Assembly (NCBI GenBank): GCA_047495785.1
Contig: JBLDXI010000029.1
Span: 620,001-684,000, forward strand
Length of the DNA: 64,000 nucleotides
From: Lepidodermella squamata
Taxonomy: Eukaryota > Gastrotricha
Direction: 5' to 3'
The notes beneath the pieces were generated by a model. The model saw nothing but the letters and a program-made list of their open reading frames with translations. It was not told the DNA's origin and did not search any database. The stretch's first letter is position 1. Every line of letters begins with the position of its first letter. Shown here in pieces: positions 11,752-23,086 of this stretch. Position numbers and translations under genes: made by a program.

Positions 11752-12022
11752 ATGAATATTCAGCAGGCTCTCCTGTTCACCATATTCGGCGTCCTAGCAC
11801 GGATATCAAGCACCGGTTAGTTGATCAATGCAAGTTGCTTTTAATCGGCCTTGACTTGAGTTGTTAATAGATGCCTTAACTTGCTATGAGAGGGGTATGG
11901 CAGTTTCAGTTGCGCACGCTGATTGGTCGATCGATCGCTTTACTACTATGAAGCGGCGTGAAACATTTCGTCGTGTGGTCCATCAACGTTTTTCAACAGG
12001 ACTTATTTGCCGCAGTAGTTGA
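11752..12022 (+). CDS. Small secreted-protein candidate, two exons
   Basis: Exons 11752-11815 and 11871-12022 give 71 residues. Exon 1 encodes a good signal peptide (MNIQQALLFTIFGVLARISS). It is followed by a 55-bp intron with a plain GT donor and a TTAATAG acceptor, matching the typical intron length here. The mature part starts ALTCYERG, reminiscent of the first strand of Ly6/three-finger proteins, but only two cysteines follow, so I do not assign that fold. It is basic in its second half. It could be a partial or decayed gene. Confidence rests on the signal peptide plus intron combination. Confidence 0.4.
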
Positions 12023-12684
12023 ACAAGATTAATAATATGGAGTTCATAGCCGCAGTCACTGTACAGATTTTGTTTTTCTATATTTTAGTGGACCGAATGT
12101 TTCATGCCGGAGTCATAGTAACAATTGATACCAAACAGCATTCACGCTGTAGCGTGCGTTTCTTTATTCTAGTTTTTGTGAATTTTTAAAATAAATTCGG
12201 AATGAGATTTCATTAGAATTTCATGATAGTGTTTCATTAGAATGTCAAGTTTGCGCTTGACATCCATTAGTAACATTAGACTCAGTCTTTGTGACCTGCG
12301 GCCCCTGCTTGGTCCGCCTTAACAAAATGTGTTAATTCAGTGGGTGGAAATATATATTTGTTTACTATTTTTCACATTGAATTGTAACAGTTGTAACACA
12401 TTACGAAAAACATCGAAAAGAAATAAAGCATGGGTTTTTTATAATGACCGCATAGAAATACTTCAACTATTATCGATATTATTGAAAATTGCATAAATCA
12501 ATGTTATCGGATTTGATGATTTTTGACGCCGTTTTACAACCATCTCCGGGTGTCATCGGGGGACAGCGATGGATATTCGTCAATCAGGCTACTATTCCGG
12601 CCTTCGGCTGCGCCTCTCGGGCTTGCATAGCTAGCCTTCAGGCCGATATCCATCGTGCTATGATATCCACCCGGATATTGTATA
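12023..12684. other. Spacer with a hairpin element
   Basis: No supported gene. It contains the imperfect inverted repeat at 12546-12674, immediately beyond the stop codon of Kunitz-variant copy 3. Confidence 0.4.
12546..12674. repeat. Imperfect hairpin, MITE-like
   Basis: The left arm starts CCGGGTGTCATCGG and reaches CGATGGATAT. The right arm reads the reverse complement, from ATATCCATCG to CACCCGG. Arms are about 30 bp and the element about 129 bp. The sequence is more GC-rich than its surroundings. No target duplication was identified. Confidence 0.5.
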
Positions 12685-13682
12685 TTATTTCATACATTGG
12701 CTCATGCAGGATGCGTAAGTTTGAAATCCGTTGAGTACTACGCCACAGCAGGCGGCTACAAGGGAATAACAGTTTTTCGTAACGGAATCGTATTTGTAAA
12801 CATGCTTGCGGCATTCGTGGCAGCGACGATCGCTACCTGTCGCAAAGGCTATCATTACCGAACCAGTACATTGCTCACGAGTATCGTTGGTCTCTGTTTG
12901 GAAGAAATATCATGTTGACATCCTGGATTACTCGTCGTGAAGCAACATACCGTACTTGCGAACTAAAACACGTCGAGGCATGGTTGACAAGCTTGAGCTG
13001 TTTTGGCAAGCTTGCTCACAGCTAGTCTTTGAACAGAAATGGTTGCCCCAAACAGGGCATCCTAAGTCTGGTCTCTGTTCGCATCGTCCGGTTTGGGAAT
13101 TGAAAGCATAGAAAACATGACCAGGCAACGCTTTTTCGCGACTGCAAGCTCTGGGGAGGATGGGCTGTGAGCATCGAAGATCACTTACTTCAAATTTCGG
13201 AACGGCGTCCCGTTTCTGCGACCAAGGAATCGCTGAAATCAAGCATCTGCGAATCGCAAATTAGTCGTGCTCATTTTCAGGCCCGTTTGAGTTTATCGCG
13301 CGCAAATTATAGTCATTTGTCAAAATGTTAACTGTTGCTTGCTCGAATTTGATTTTGAATGCACGTATGCAATTTTCGCTTCAAATTTTCTAACCGAGGT
13401 TTTGATATATTGAAATTTCGCCGGGGGACTTTAAATTTAGCCGTTGTGATTCGTCGAGTGCGTGACGAAGCAATCGGAATGCTCGCTCAGAGGAAACTAA
13501 TGCGGGCTAGAATTTATGCGCTTATTTAAAAATTCATCAAATTGCGGGGTTGGAGCTTTAGAATGAGAGATTGGAATTTATTTGATGGGGTCTAACTAAT
13601 TTTCGATAAGTTGTTGAAATTTAGCTTACTGTGAAAAAGGTATCAACAGGCAGATTGTATAACTTGCAGCTGTCGTTCGCAT
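12685..13682 (-). CDS. Two-domain Kunitz-variant secreted protein (copy 3)
   Basis: Exons on the complement: 13682-13630, 13246-12951, 12893-12685; 185 residues. The signal peptide (MRTTAASYTICLLIPFS) resembles that of copy 4. Domain A has the family's seven cysteines (RC, AC, GRC, LGC, NHFC, SC, AC). Domain B has lost the GC cysteine (TGSDRRC) that is retained in the other three copies, leaving an odd cysteine set. The rest (KYD..KNC, ACCG, NGFQTYASC, C) is intact. The first intron is 383 bp, the longest in this family. Domain A is almost identical in sequence to copy 4, so copies 3 and 4 are the most recent duplicates. Confidence 0.85.
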
Positions 13683-16600
13683 AATTCAGATTGTGAATTT
13701 TGAGATGGCTAGAAGTTAAATGAACAGAGAAGCGACTCGAATCTTACTACAAGTTCAATAACAAGCTCGAAATATAGAAAACTGATGACCCTTATGATTA
13801 GCTACGTCGTTGTTGTGATTTATGAGCAATATTTAATGGCCTTCTTGATCGCACCGCGTTCGCTAAAGTTGCAGAGATTTCTGTCCGAGTTTAAATTCAA
13901 ATTAGCCTTCTAAGGTCAACTTCAGAGTAGCCATGCTTTGTCAAGCGTTTAACTCGATCATTTTTCCTTGGGCTCCAGTCGAGATATCCTCTGTCAAACA
14001 CTAAACTCGATCATGCCCTTGGGCTCATTATTGTCATGATATGGTCATTATTAACCACTGCACACCGTAAGAAGATTTCTACTATAAAGGTCGAGGATTC
14101 AAACTTCAAATATATTGCAGGAGGTTTCAGCTTTTCGGGCAGATAAGCTACGAGTTTTAGCCTAAGTTCTACGAACCTATTATAGAATCTAGTACGTATC
14201 GTAATATTTTGTTATTCAATTTCTCAATTTTTTATTTATATGCTGGTGCAGCTTGTACAGCTCGCCGATTCGCGTTTTCGAGTTTTCTTTTACAACCCAG
14301 TGAGAAATTAGAGAATTTGCTGCAGCGGTGGGGGCTGATGAGCATCGCGATAATTAGCGTATCAATTTCACTGCGGAAGCTGGGGGCAAATTTCCGTCAA
14401 CAGATACGAGCGCAAAAAGGACGCAGACCGCGCGATAATCACGTTGGCCGATCTCCAGAGACAGTACACCGAATTCAACGACGCTGACGAATTGCGGTTA
14501 AAGTTAACCATTTTAGCAGAATCCTGGAGTATTAAGGATTAGGGACTACTGAGGCATATTCTATCGGGGCTACAAAGTGGTGGGATTTCAAGTACGCAGT
14601 GATGTACCCTGATTACCCGTCATCTGCGGTGGCGCACAAATCCTGACGGGAAATCTAGGCAGTTTTGCGTACAATTTCTCTTCGCAGGTCGAAGTCGTTC
14701 CTTAATTTATTACATGCCCCGATATCCCGTCGGAAGGGAATCTGCTGAAGGAGAATCGAGGTTACACTGCTAGGTTTTATCATGTCTATCCGATGGTCAA
14801 TCGTTCATTTGAGTCTATCGTCTACAAAATATCGAAGATGCATTTTTGTCAGCGTTGAAGCTGCGTTGAAAGCTAAAAGACCCAATAATCAATAGACTGG
14901 TCGAGTGAACGGGTACTGTTGGAAAGCTGTCGTGAATGGTCAAACGCATATTCCGATAACGCTGGCTTTCTGGATCCATTCAGGATGGCCCCGTGAGAAT
15001 TGCTAGAAGCCGGACAATGCTCATACCCTAATGGCTTAAATACCGTATAGGCGTACAACATATACATGTCGAGTGATTTGCTATTTCTAGAGCTATCGCA
15101 TTGTACTCTCTAATGTCTTGCAGCTATAAGGCTAGCCTTGGAGTTTTGACTGTTGACAAACGAAAGCCACACCCATTTTGGCGAGACTCCTCTCAAAGCA
15201 TGAAATACATTGTTGGGTGATGCCATATTTTTGGAATCGCGCCTTCTGAACCATTGGTTTTTAATCAGGAAAATTAAAAACCATTTAGGTGACTTCTTCG
15301 GCGTTTCCCTCAGCCTGTTTTTCACATAATATTTCAATTTCACACGTTATTTTTTCTCGGCTGCCTTAAGATGCAAGAATCATTTGCATTAAGACAATTT
15401 TTCACCCAGCTATTCAGGTGCAATCGGTACGATAACCAGAGCGAGGCTCTTATCCGCGGACTGGGACGCAGATATACTCACTCCTGCAAAAAAAAAACCG
15501 AGACATCAAGTACGCCTATATGCGACGCCAGGATCCAGACGTTTGTAATCAACGCATATGCTATCACTATTTATGCATTTATGGCATGTCCATGCAAACA
15601 CACATCACATTTTTATATGCGTAAAAAACCCGTCGGTTTCGCTCCGTCATATTACTCACGCAGCATAACCATAACGCATTAATGCAAAGGTAGGTAGGTA
15701 TCTACATAATAATATTCAGGTCTGATAGCCGTCATTCAAGAGGAATTTCCAACCTCATGTGATGTATATAATATTTTTTTCTACACCCAATGTGACCTCT
15801 AGTCAAGATTGTAATTAGCCTACGCTAATAGCGTCACGCCATTCGATTAATTGAAATTAACGTGCATGGACGAACTCACGCTCGGTTTAGCCCCTTCATA
15901 AATTTACCCTTGGCACGCGGTGTACATATATCATTTGAATATATATTTTTACAGGCCTTTTTGATTCATAATTCCCCAAGGTTCTCCTCTGAATATTTCT
16001 ATGAAGAGAACATCAGGTAAACACGGCATTGTTCCTCGTAATAATAATATTATTATTTGGGACATCCAGTATCGCCGGCTAGAAAAAACGTCCCGCCAGG
16101 GCAATAATTTTTGAACTAATAAAACGAGAGTGGACTCATTAATATGTCTCCGGCTATTCACTATTTATCGAATTTTCCTGGATATAGCACGTTCCATTAG
16201 TCCATTAGTTGCGTGATTCAGGCGTTCTGCCAAATTTTAACAAAAAAACTAACTCAATTTTTTGCATCATCTTTATGTAATCCAGCTTACTATCCAAATT
16301 TTAAGCGTGCACCAGTATAATAAGGAAAACCTGTGAAAAGATTTATTTTTTCCTATTTCTTTATCCCAACTGCTAAAGCGTTTTTTAGGCGAATTTAGTT
16401 GCAACAGCTGGTCGCCATATTTACCTTAATGCCTGCTGAGATGATAAATTCTCAAAAAATATCATAAAAAATTATACCGCATATATTATATAGTGCAGTT
16501 CTAAAAGAATGTTAGTTTAACCAAACCTCATATACTGTTGGCCAGCTTCTGGGATTTTCGTTTTTCGCTTGTCAATATTTTTCAAAAAAATAGCTTCAAA

Positions 16601-16836
16601 AAAATGGAATACTCTTGTTGCCCAATTTTACCTGAATTAAATATTCTTCAAATTTGAGACAATCTGAACCCATTTTGAACCTAAATGCCGCGCATAATTC
16701 GCTAAAAATTAGGTCACGCAACACAGGTCTGAGGATGACTCATCTCAAGAAAATGGCGCCGACGCATTAATCATAATCCACTATCCATTCAACTTTTTTA
16801 GCGAAGCTATACACTGTATTACAGTTTTTTAAGCCA
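13683..16836. other. 3.1-kb spacer
   Basis: Contains a short inverted-repeat element at 14597-14769. A coding-like stretch precedes it at about 14390-14540 (YERKKDADRA..LADLQRQYTEF..) but lacks a start or supported splice partner, so it may be a gene or transposase remnant. The remainder is AT-rich with short ATT runs near 16040. No gene is supported. Confidence 0.35.
14597..14769. mobile_element. 173-bp non-autonomous DNA element (pogo-like ends)
   Basis: It begins CAGTGATGTACCCTGATTACC and ends GAATCGAGGTTACACTG, so the reverse complement of the end is CAGTGTAACCTCGATTC, an inverted terminal repeat. It shares its left 70 bp with the copy at 10852. No internal ORF is present. The family assignment is inference from the termini. 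Confidence 0.55.
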
Positions 16837-18179
16837 ATGAATACATCATCACAGCAACATAGCCGCGAATTGGGCCTGTTCTGGCAACAGGTAACCGGCC
16901 GCAATTTGCTACTCTGCTACGACGCTACAACACTATGCAAGGCGTTGAATGATCGCGAGATGCGATTCTACGCTGCCGTTCCACCTCAGTTGTTCGGCTT
17001 CGTTCCGGCGTGCTACGGCACGGTGGATGCCGCCTGGTTGCAAGACTCGCAAGGCGTCGCGCACATTGTCGCGTCGAAGCGGCGCCGCCTCAGCCCTACA
17101 AGCTCCGAAAAATCAAACAAAAATTGGACGCACAGTGTGAGCCAATTTTTACGATTTCAAGAATTTTTCGATTAATTTTGAAATTTGAAATTTTAAATTA
17201 AATTAATTTTTTGAAATTTTAAATTAATTGTTATTACATTGATTAAAAATTGAAATATTTTCAGCAATTTTTATATTTTATTTGGGCATTAATCGTTAAA
17301 AAATCATAATTTTCTTTGCCTCTGATTTCATTAATTGTATATTAATTTTAGGGCGTTCTTGACGTTACAAATGCTCAGCTACGTCGTGAAAATTCGCCAA
17401 TTCTTTGCCCCAATGCAACCCCAAGTGATTTTCGAATTCGATTCCACGACGACGCGATCGAAATCGAGCCACCCTCGAAAGCCAAACCTCAATCATCAGC
17501 TGTTAAAGCTCGTTCCACATCACTGCACCCGTGGTCTCTTGAACACTGCGCCGAAGAACTCAACAATTTACGGTTGAAAATCGCTAAAAATGGCACGCAA
17601 CAGTTTATTCTACTCGAAAATCTAACTCAGCGATTTTCACTGCCTTGCGTCCTTGATTTGAAGCTTGGAACTCGGCTGCACGGTGACGATGATAATGAGG
17701 CGAAAGTTGCCAAAAAAATCCTTCGTGCCAACTCGACCACGTCACGTGATTTAGGCGTTCGACTCAGCGGTATGGAAGTCTTCGATTCCGAATTATCGAT
17801 TTACCGAACCCGTGATCGATTTTACGGTCACAAAATCGATAACCGTGGCTTCGAGGCAGTGCTACGCGACTTTTTCCGCCAAACCCACCGAAGCGTGACG
17901 GTGTTGCTATTCCGGCAACGGCTTGAACAGTTAGCAGCGATTTTGCGATCAATCGAAGGCTATCGATTTTTCGCATGTTCGATTTTGCTAATCTACGACG
18001 CGATGAATCATAGCGAAATAGATTTACGCTTGGTTGATTTCGCGCACACGACATGCCCGGGTGATTCAGCTGCCGCTTATCAAGGCGCGGATACAGGGTG
18101 TCTACACGGCATTTCGAGCGTCATACGCATTCTGGACGCAATTTTAGCTGATGAAAGTGAAACGGACGATAGCAATTAA
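16837..18179 (+). CDS. IP6K: Inositol hexakisphosphate kinase
   Basis: Exons 16837-17136 and 17352-18179 give 375 residues. Known IP6K-family landmarks occur in order. The N-terminal TTLCK..E..FY..P..F.P.Y.G block comes first. PWSLEHC..EL and FILLENLTQRF follow, then the inositol-phosphate kinase signature PCVLDLKLGTR-x-HGDD, then LGVRLSGMEVF. The C-terminal LLIYD and LVDFAHTTCPG motif carries the metal-binding Asp. The enzyme makes inositol pyrophosphate (5-InsP7) from InsP6. The intron is 215 bp with a GTGAGC donor and TTTTAG acceptor. An acidic linker of about 40 residues sits between the N-lobe and the substrate-binding region. The length is near the lower end for animal IP6Ks. It lies alone on the + strand among - strand Kunitz copies and is not obviously related to them. 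Confidence 0.9.
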
Positions 18180-18876
18180 ATCTTTGTGTAGAAAAATTGC
18201 TTTTTTTATCTATTACATGTGTCTACAATATGAAATTACGACCTTTACTGATGGAACGAGTGCTTTAGAAATTGAGGGTTGAAATAAAACAGACCACATT
18301 CGTGAAACATTCATCTTTCATTCAGCTTTTCTCATGTCCAACATCATTATTTTTTTCCTAATGTTCCTTTCAGCTTTTTCGAGGAAAACTCGCGATGAAT
18401 CATATCGGCAGTTCAAATATAAAGTGCTGCGCTACCCGATCTCTTTCTTTCATTCATCTACGATCTATGAAGTATGAATCATACTCAGGTTTGAGCCTGG
18501 ACTATCAGGGTTATACCGAGGATCCCTGAGGGAATAGCGATTAACGAGTCCTTTCTCTACGCTCCATGGTTCAATTTATCCAACTGATTCGCACGCCAAT
18601 GAGCAAAAATGTCCATAAGTCCATTTTTCAAGAATACATTTTTATTTAAATATGGTTTAAATTGTAGATGGTAAAAGTAAAATCAAGTGAATATGATAAA
18701 CAAAGTGGTGGAATAGAAAAATCAAGATAAAAATGAAGCACTGATTGTTAATTATTTGAACACGTAAGTAAAATATACAAGAACACAATACTGAGACGCG
18801 AGAAAATTGAGGCGATCGAATGAAAAAATTAAAAAAGAATCCATACAAAATGGTTGAAAATTGCATATTATCACTG
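18180..18876. other. Spacer between IP6K and Kunitz-variant copy 4
   Basis: Convergent 3' regions of the two genes. AATAAA occurs near 18283 (gaaataaaac), suitable for IP6K. No other feature is seen. Confidence 0.4.
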
Positions 18877-19619
18877 TTACTTCATACATTGACTCTTGCA
18901 GGATGCGTAAGTTTGAAAGCCGTTGAGTACTATTCCACAGCAGGCGGCTACAAGCGAGTAGCAGTTGTTCGTAGTAGGATCGTATTTGTAAACGTGCTTG
19001 CGGCATTCATGGCAACCACGTTCACAACCGGGCGCAAAAGCAATCATGACCGGACCAGTACATTGCTCATTGGCATCGTCACTCTCTGAGAGACATATTT
19101 TAAGATCTTTATTTTCGAAATAACTGAATAACATACCATATTTGCGAACAAGAACACGTCGAGGCATGGTTAGCAAAGATTTGTTTCGGCAAGCTTGTTC
19201 ACAGCTAGTTTTCGAGCAGAAATGGTTGCCCCATTTCGGGCATCCCAAGTCTGGTCTCTGCTCGCATCGCCCGGTTTGCGTGTTAAAAGCATAGAAAACA
19301 TGGCCGGGCAACGCTTTTTCGCGACTGCAAGCTCTGGGGAGGATGGGTTGTGAGCATCGAAGATCAGTTACTTCAAATTTCGGAACGGCGTCCCGTTTCT
19401 GCGACCAGGGAATCGACTGAATCGAGCAACTGCAAAATAGATAGTTCGGAATGTTAGCTGACCATCGAATTGAGGGGACATGATAAGGGACCTCTCCATA
19501 GTCTTTATTTCACAGAGACGTCTTCAAACCCTTTCGTCCCGGTGATGAGTGTTTTCCTAGACCTACCTTGATAGGGTTGCCACCAAGCAGACTGTGTAGC
19601 TGATAACTGTCGCACGCAT
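18877..19619 (-). CDS. Two-domain Kunitz-variant secreted protein (copy 4)
   Basis: Exons on the complement: 19619-19567, 19429-19137, 19085-18877; 184 residues. The signal peptide is MRATVISYTVCLVATLSS. Domain A carries C, C, GRC, LGC, NHFC, SC, AC. Domain B keeps the complete family set: GC-x3-C-x2-C, NNC, ACCG, ASC, QC. The P1-equivalent residue of domain A is Ser. The second intron (19086-19136) is 51 bp, a multiple of three with no stop, so its retention would insert 17 residues without breaking the frame. I favour splicing because the three paralogs splice at the same position and their introns interrupt the frame. Confidence 0.87.
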
Positions 19620-21133
19620 GCTTTCGCCGCTGATCTTCGATGGTCAGAGAGTTGAAAAAAATCATAAAATGATGCGAAATGGCTGTATAATTGTAGGCTT
19701 AAATGCAATGATTAGCTAGAAATATGAGTAAACTTATTACCATGTTTTTAACGAGATTGAATGTCAGACGTGATTGCATCGAAATTCCAGCTTCTAGAGG
19801 AAAGTCATCGAGTTCACCTTCTCGAGGTTGCTTCTTTTTCAAAGACTTTGAACGCCCCGCTGATAACTGCGATTGGAAAATCTTGACCAATTGCTGGGAT
19901 TCTCGCATCTTGCATGCCATTTTTGAGTAAGTATGTGTGTAAGAGTATTAACGAGAAGTAACCCATCTATTGTCGTTCTTTTTTCGCTGTTATTAACCTT
20001 GATCAACCTTGATACCGCTGGCATCAGAACACCTCGACTGCGACTCTACATGACGTTACCGCACTGCAAAATGCTTTTTCCCGGGCGACAATGCCCCAAA
20101 ATAATGATGGCTCCTTTTTGCTCCTTTCGTTACAAAATATTTTTCGCATGATTAAAATAGAAAATATTGGCGCGGCGAGTAACGCGCAGCCGTAATTCGT
20201 CTTTCGAGATCAGGTTACATGAAAAGCAGAACTAAGAATCATAACATCTTCAAAGACTTTGGATAAAAAGCGTGGACCACTTCAATTTTAACACAGGGCT
20301 GCTCAGTGCACAGGTTTTTGATCGGACGTTTTGAACAATAAGTTCATGCGAAACATCAGTGCTGCAACTTTGTAAAACTTCGGCTGGGCTCTGTTCCCCA
20401 GCCATGTTAAAGACAATTGTCGCACGCCGCATCTGTCATCATTAGTAATCTGATATAATATTGGGAGGTAAGTTTGCACTCGATGATTCGCCGCATATTC
20501 ATGAAGAAATGCTTCGGCCCATTTTATTGTACCTATCTTGTACCGCCTAGCAAACCTTCATTAATATTTGCAGTTTCTCCCAGCCGTTGAATGAACGCGA
20601 TAATTAGCGATATATTGTGATGAAATTGTGTGCAAAAGTGATTGCCCCGAACATGACTGGTTCGCATTCACCAGAGTCTGGGTTGAAAAGCGTAGTAGTA
20701 ATTGAATCCAAGACAGACCGTGTGGTAACTACACTATTAGTCTGAAGATCTAAAGAGCTGTTATTTAGAGGCGGTCCGTTGTATTAGCCTTTACGAGGGT
20801 AAGAAGCAGCAGTGCGTTTTTTTAAAAACCAGTTGAAATAAGCCATTTCAGGTTTCTTTGCAAATTCACTTGGTAAGAGTAGCAACACACATTATTTGAA
20901 AGTGTTCGATCAATTTCACAATTTATTTCTTAGTCTCCTCAGTACTCTTAAGTTTGGTGCATCCACCCTGTTATCAATTTTTAGCAGATAGAACTGAATT
21001 CTCAACGCAATTAAGGAAAATGCTTGATTGATGAGGAAAGAAAATTCAATTATCTTGATTAAAAGTAGGTAAGAGAAAGAAACACACTTTGAACTAGATG
21101 TGATTTCAATGGTGATTCAAATTTCCCCGCAAA
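19620..21133. other. Spacer with a Kunitz-variant relic and a possible secreted peptide
   Basis: Apart from the pseudogene at 20600-20770, a + strand reading at 19933-20151 begins with a good signal-peptide-like stretch (SIVVLFSLLLTLINLDTAG) and ends with a short basic tail holding three cysteines. It lacks supporting splice or homology evidence and overlaps another open + strand reading at 19724-19930. Both remain speculative. Confidence 0.3.
20600..20770 (-). pseudogene. Decayed Kunitz-variant copy
   Basis: The reverse complement preserves the family's FN-x2-(S/T)GEC-E block and the nucleotide motif ggggcaatcacttttgc, which matches the WGNHFC codons of the functional copies. It has lost the first two cysteines and LGC, and the motifs lie in different frames. 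No signal exon or domain B was found. It is the same orientation as the four intact copies, as expected for a dead array member. Confidence 0.6.
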
Positions 21134-22083
21134 ATGAATTTGAATGCAGTCACAACGTGGAGAAATCTTGCATATCGTAGCTTGTCATCATCCGTGAGAT
21201 CGCTGATCAACGATGGAACGCAGTTTCAAGAAGACGAAACGGGGCCTATTGATCTGTCAATGTCCACCTCACTTGACCAACTTCATGCTGAGAAGCTTAC
21301 TCTCGAAGTGTTGAGCCAAAGCGCTTGTGACTTGCAGGTCAGGACAAGCAATGACAAAATCAGCGAATTTGCAGCCCAGTTGAATGATTACAACACCCTG
21401 AAGAAAAAGCTGGTTGATTTCAACGGGGATCTGGAGGAGATACGGCAAATGGCTGTAGGACTGCCTGATTTAGGTATAAGCATAGTCAACGCAGATCCTG
21501 AGGAGGATGTCATCAAGTTGAATGAATCTCAAGATCTCGAAAGTGAAAAGCCTGAACCATTCGTAAGTTTCACAATTTTCCCATTTCACGTTGGCAAAGT
21601 TTCTAATAACTATAGCTCAGTGAGTTTGATCCGGATAATATCTTCCACTTGATTTGTGCAATCGAAAAGAGTCTTGAAGCCACCAAACATCAATCAGGAC
21701 CGAAGATCTCAGATTTCCCTCCTATCGAAGATTTAGATGATTCCCGATGTTTACTCGAGGTTAGAATTCATGAAATTCTTGACCGCTTTAAAGGCAACGA
21801 ATTGCTGTTACTTCGCAATTTTTTACTTGGCGAAGCTTTATATCACCTCAAGTTGCTATTGAATCGCAACGAATTCGCCGCCTTCTTGCGAGGCGAGCTC
21901 AAAATGACCAGCAAATGGGTGGAGATGCTGATTGAGCTTTACGCATGTTACCTGGACTATCCAAAGTTGTTGCGATGTGACTGGTCTGTTCGTCAGGCTA
22001 ATTCATTGTCAGCCCACGTTCGCCGCGCTCTCCGCACAGGTTTCGGATCGTGCTGGTACAACAGGTTGACTAATTACAGCTGA
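21134..22083 (+). CDS. Unrecognised helical protein
   Basis: Exons 21134-21562 and 21616-22083 are separated by a 53-bp phase-0 intron; 298 residues. I do not recognise the family. The N-terminal half contains a predicted coiled-coil stretch (about residues 60-110: LTLEVLSQ..KISEFAAQLNDYNTLKKKL..LEEIRQM), then an acidic linker. The C-terminal 90 residues form a compact, conserved-looking segment: GEALYHLKLLLNRNEFAAFL, then KMTSKWVEMLIELYACYLDYP, then a basic end. The G-E-x-L-x3-K..F-x2-FL..LI-x-LY..YP pattern recalls small helical DNA-binding-like modules, but I make no assignment. There is no signal peptide or membrane segment, so it is probably intracellular. Confidence 0.75.
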
Positions 22084-22240
22084 ACTGTATAAATAACTTT
22101 TGTGAAAGGAGCGATGGCACTAAAAGCAATTACTGCTCTGCTCTGTTTATTGTAGAACGCCGAATTGAATAAATTACTATTAAGAAAGCAAGCGAAAATT
22201 TGAATAAAATTACTAGCAGTTTTATTTTCCGTCGTTTTGG

Positions 22241-23086
22241 CTAAAATATTCTGCGAAATGTTCCGATTCGCTCGAAAAATTCGCCGCTGTTCAAAGGACT
22301 CGAGATATATTTAGAGCAGGTTTCTACGCAGTTTTCAAGGGATTCAAACACATTTGTGATTTTGCCGCAACCAATAACAGACTTTTCGCACTGGTGGCTT
22401 CTCGTGTTGAACCTGAAGACAGTTCTCGAGAACTTGCAGTCTTCCTCAGGGGGCTCGTAGAAAGATGGTCTCAAGCAAACGGTATCTGGAAAATATTAAT
22501 GTAATGAGCGTGGGATTCAAAGCTAATGTACCTCCCGTTCATTTTTTATCCATTTCTTGAAGGATTTCCCCAGCAGATTTACTAAAACAAGGGCTGGCAG
22601 GGTTTAAATCAGCGTGTCAGTTTTGTTGATATTCATTGGAATTAGAGTGAATTCTTAAAATTCTCTCCTTATATGGGATTCTTAGATGGGATTCTAATAG
22701 CAGAGAAAATTTTGAATTACCTGGAGCACTAGCAGCATTTACCAAGCCTCCGGCAGCATTTGAGCCCGTGATTTTGTCCAGCAAACCACTTTGCCACTGG
22801 CCATTGTTCTCGCAAACTTGTTGGCAACTTGCTAGGGACGAGAACCTGAACTCCTTAGCGTTGCAGCCTCCAAAAGCGAAAAATTTGCACCGACCAGACC
22901 TTGCATCAAACCCATACGCACCAAAACGTGCTCGACACGGTTCGATGCTTAAGCACTGCGAATGCATAATTTTTTTAAATTGGGTTAGTTGAAAAGAAAT
23001 ACCCGAAAAATTACCGATTGTGAAGCAGTAGCGGTAGCAAGTGAAAGAATGGATCCGGCTATTACCGCAAAGAGATAGGCTGTCAT
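22241..23086 (-). CDS. Secreted protein with two Kunitz domains
   Basis: Exons on the complement: 23086-23015, 22955-22721, 22485-22241; 183 residues. Exon 1 is a clear signal peptide (MTAYLFAVIAGSILSLATAT). Domain 1 (about residues 26-73) has classical Kunitz features: C-x6-C-R, YGFDARSGRC, F-x-FGGC, RF-x-S, C-x3-C. Arg follows Cys2 at the P1 position, consistent with trypsin-like protease inhibition. An Ala/Gly-rich linker follows. Domain 2 has CK at the P1-like position, FRFNTRSHQC, IGC, NVFESLENC and C, but its C4 region lacks the usual Gly-Gly. Unlike the neighbouring array copies there is no seventh cysteine and the intron phases differ (0, then 1), so this is a separate branch of the locus. 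Confidence 0.88.
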
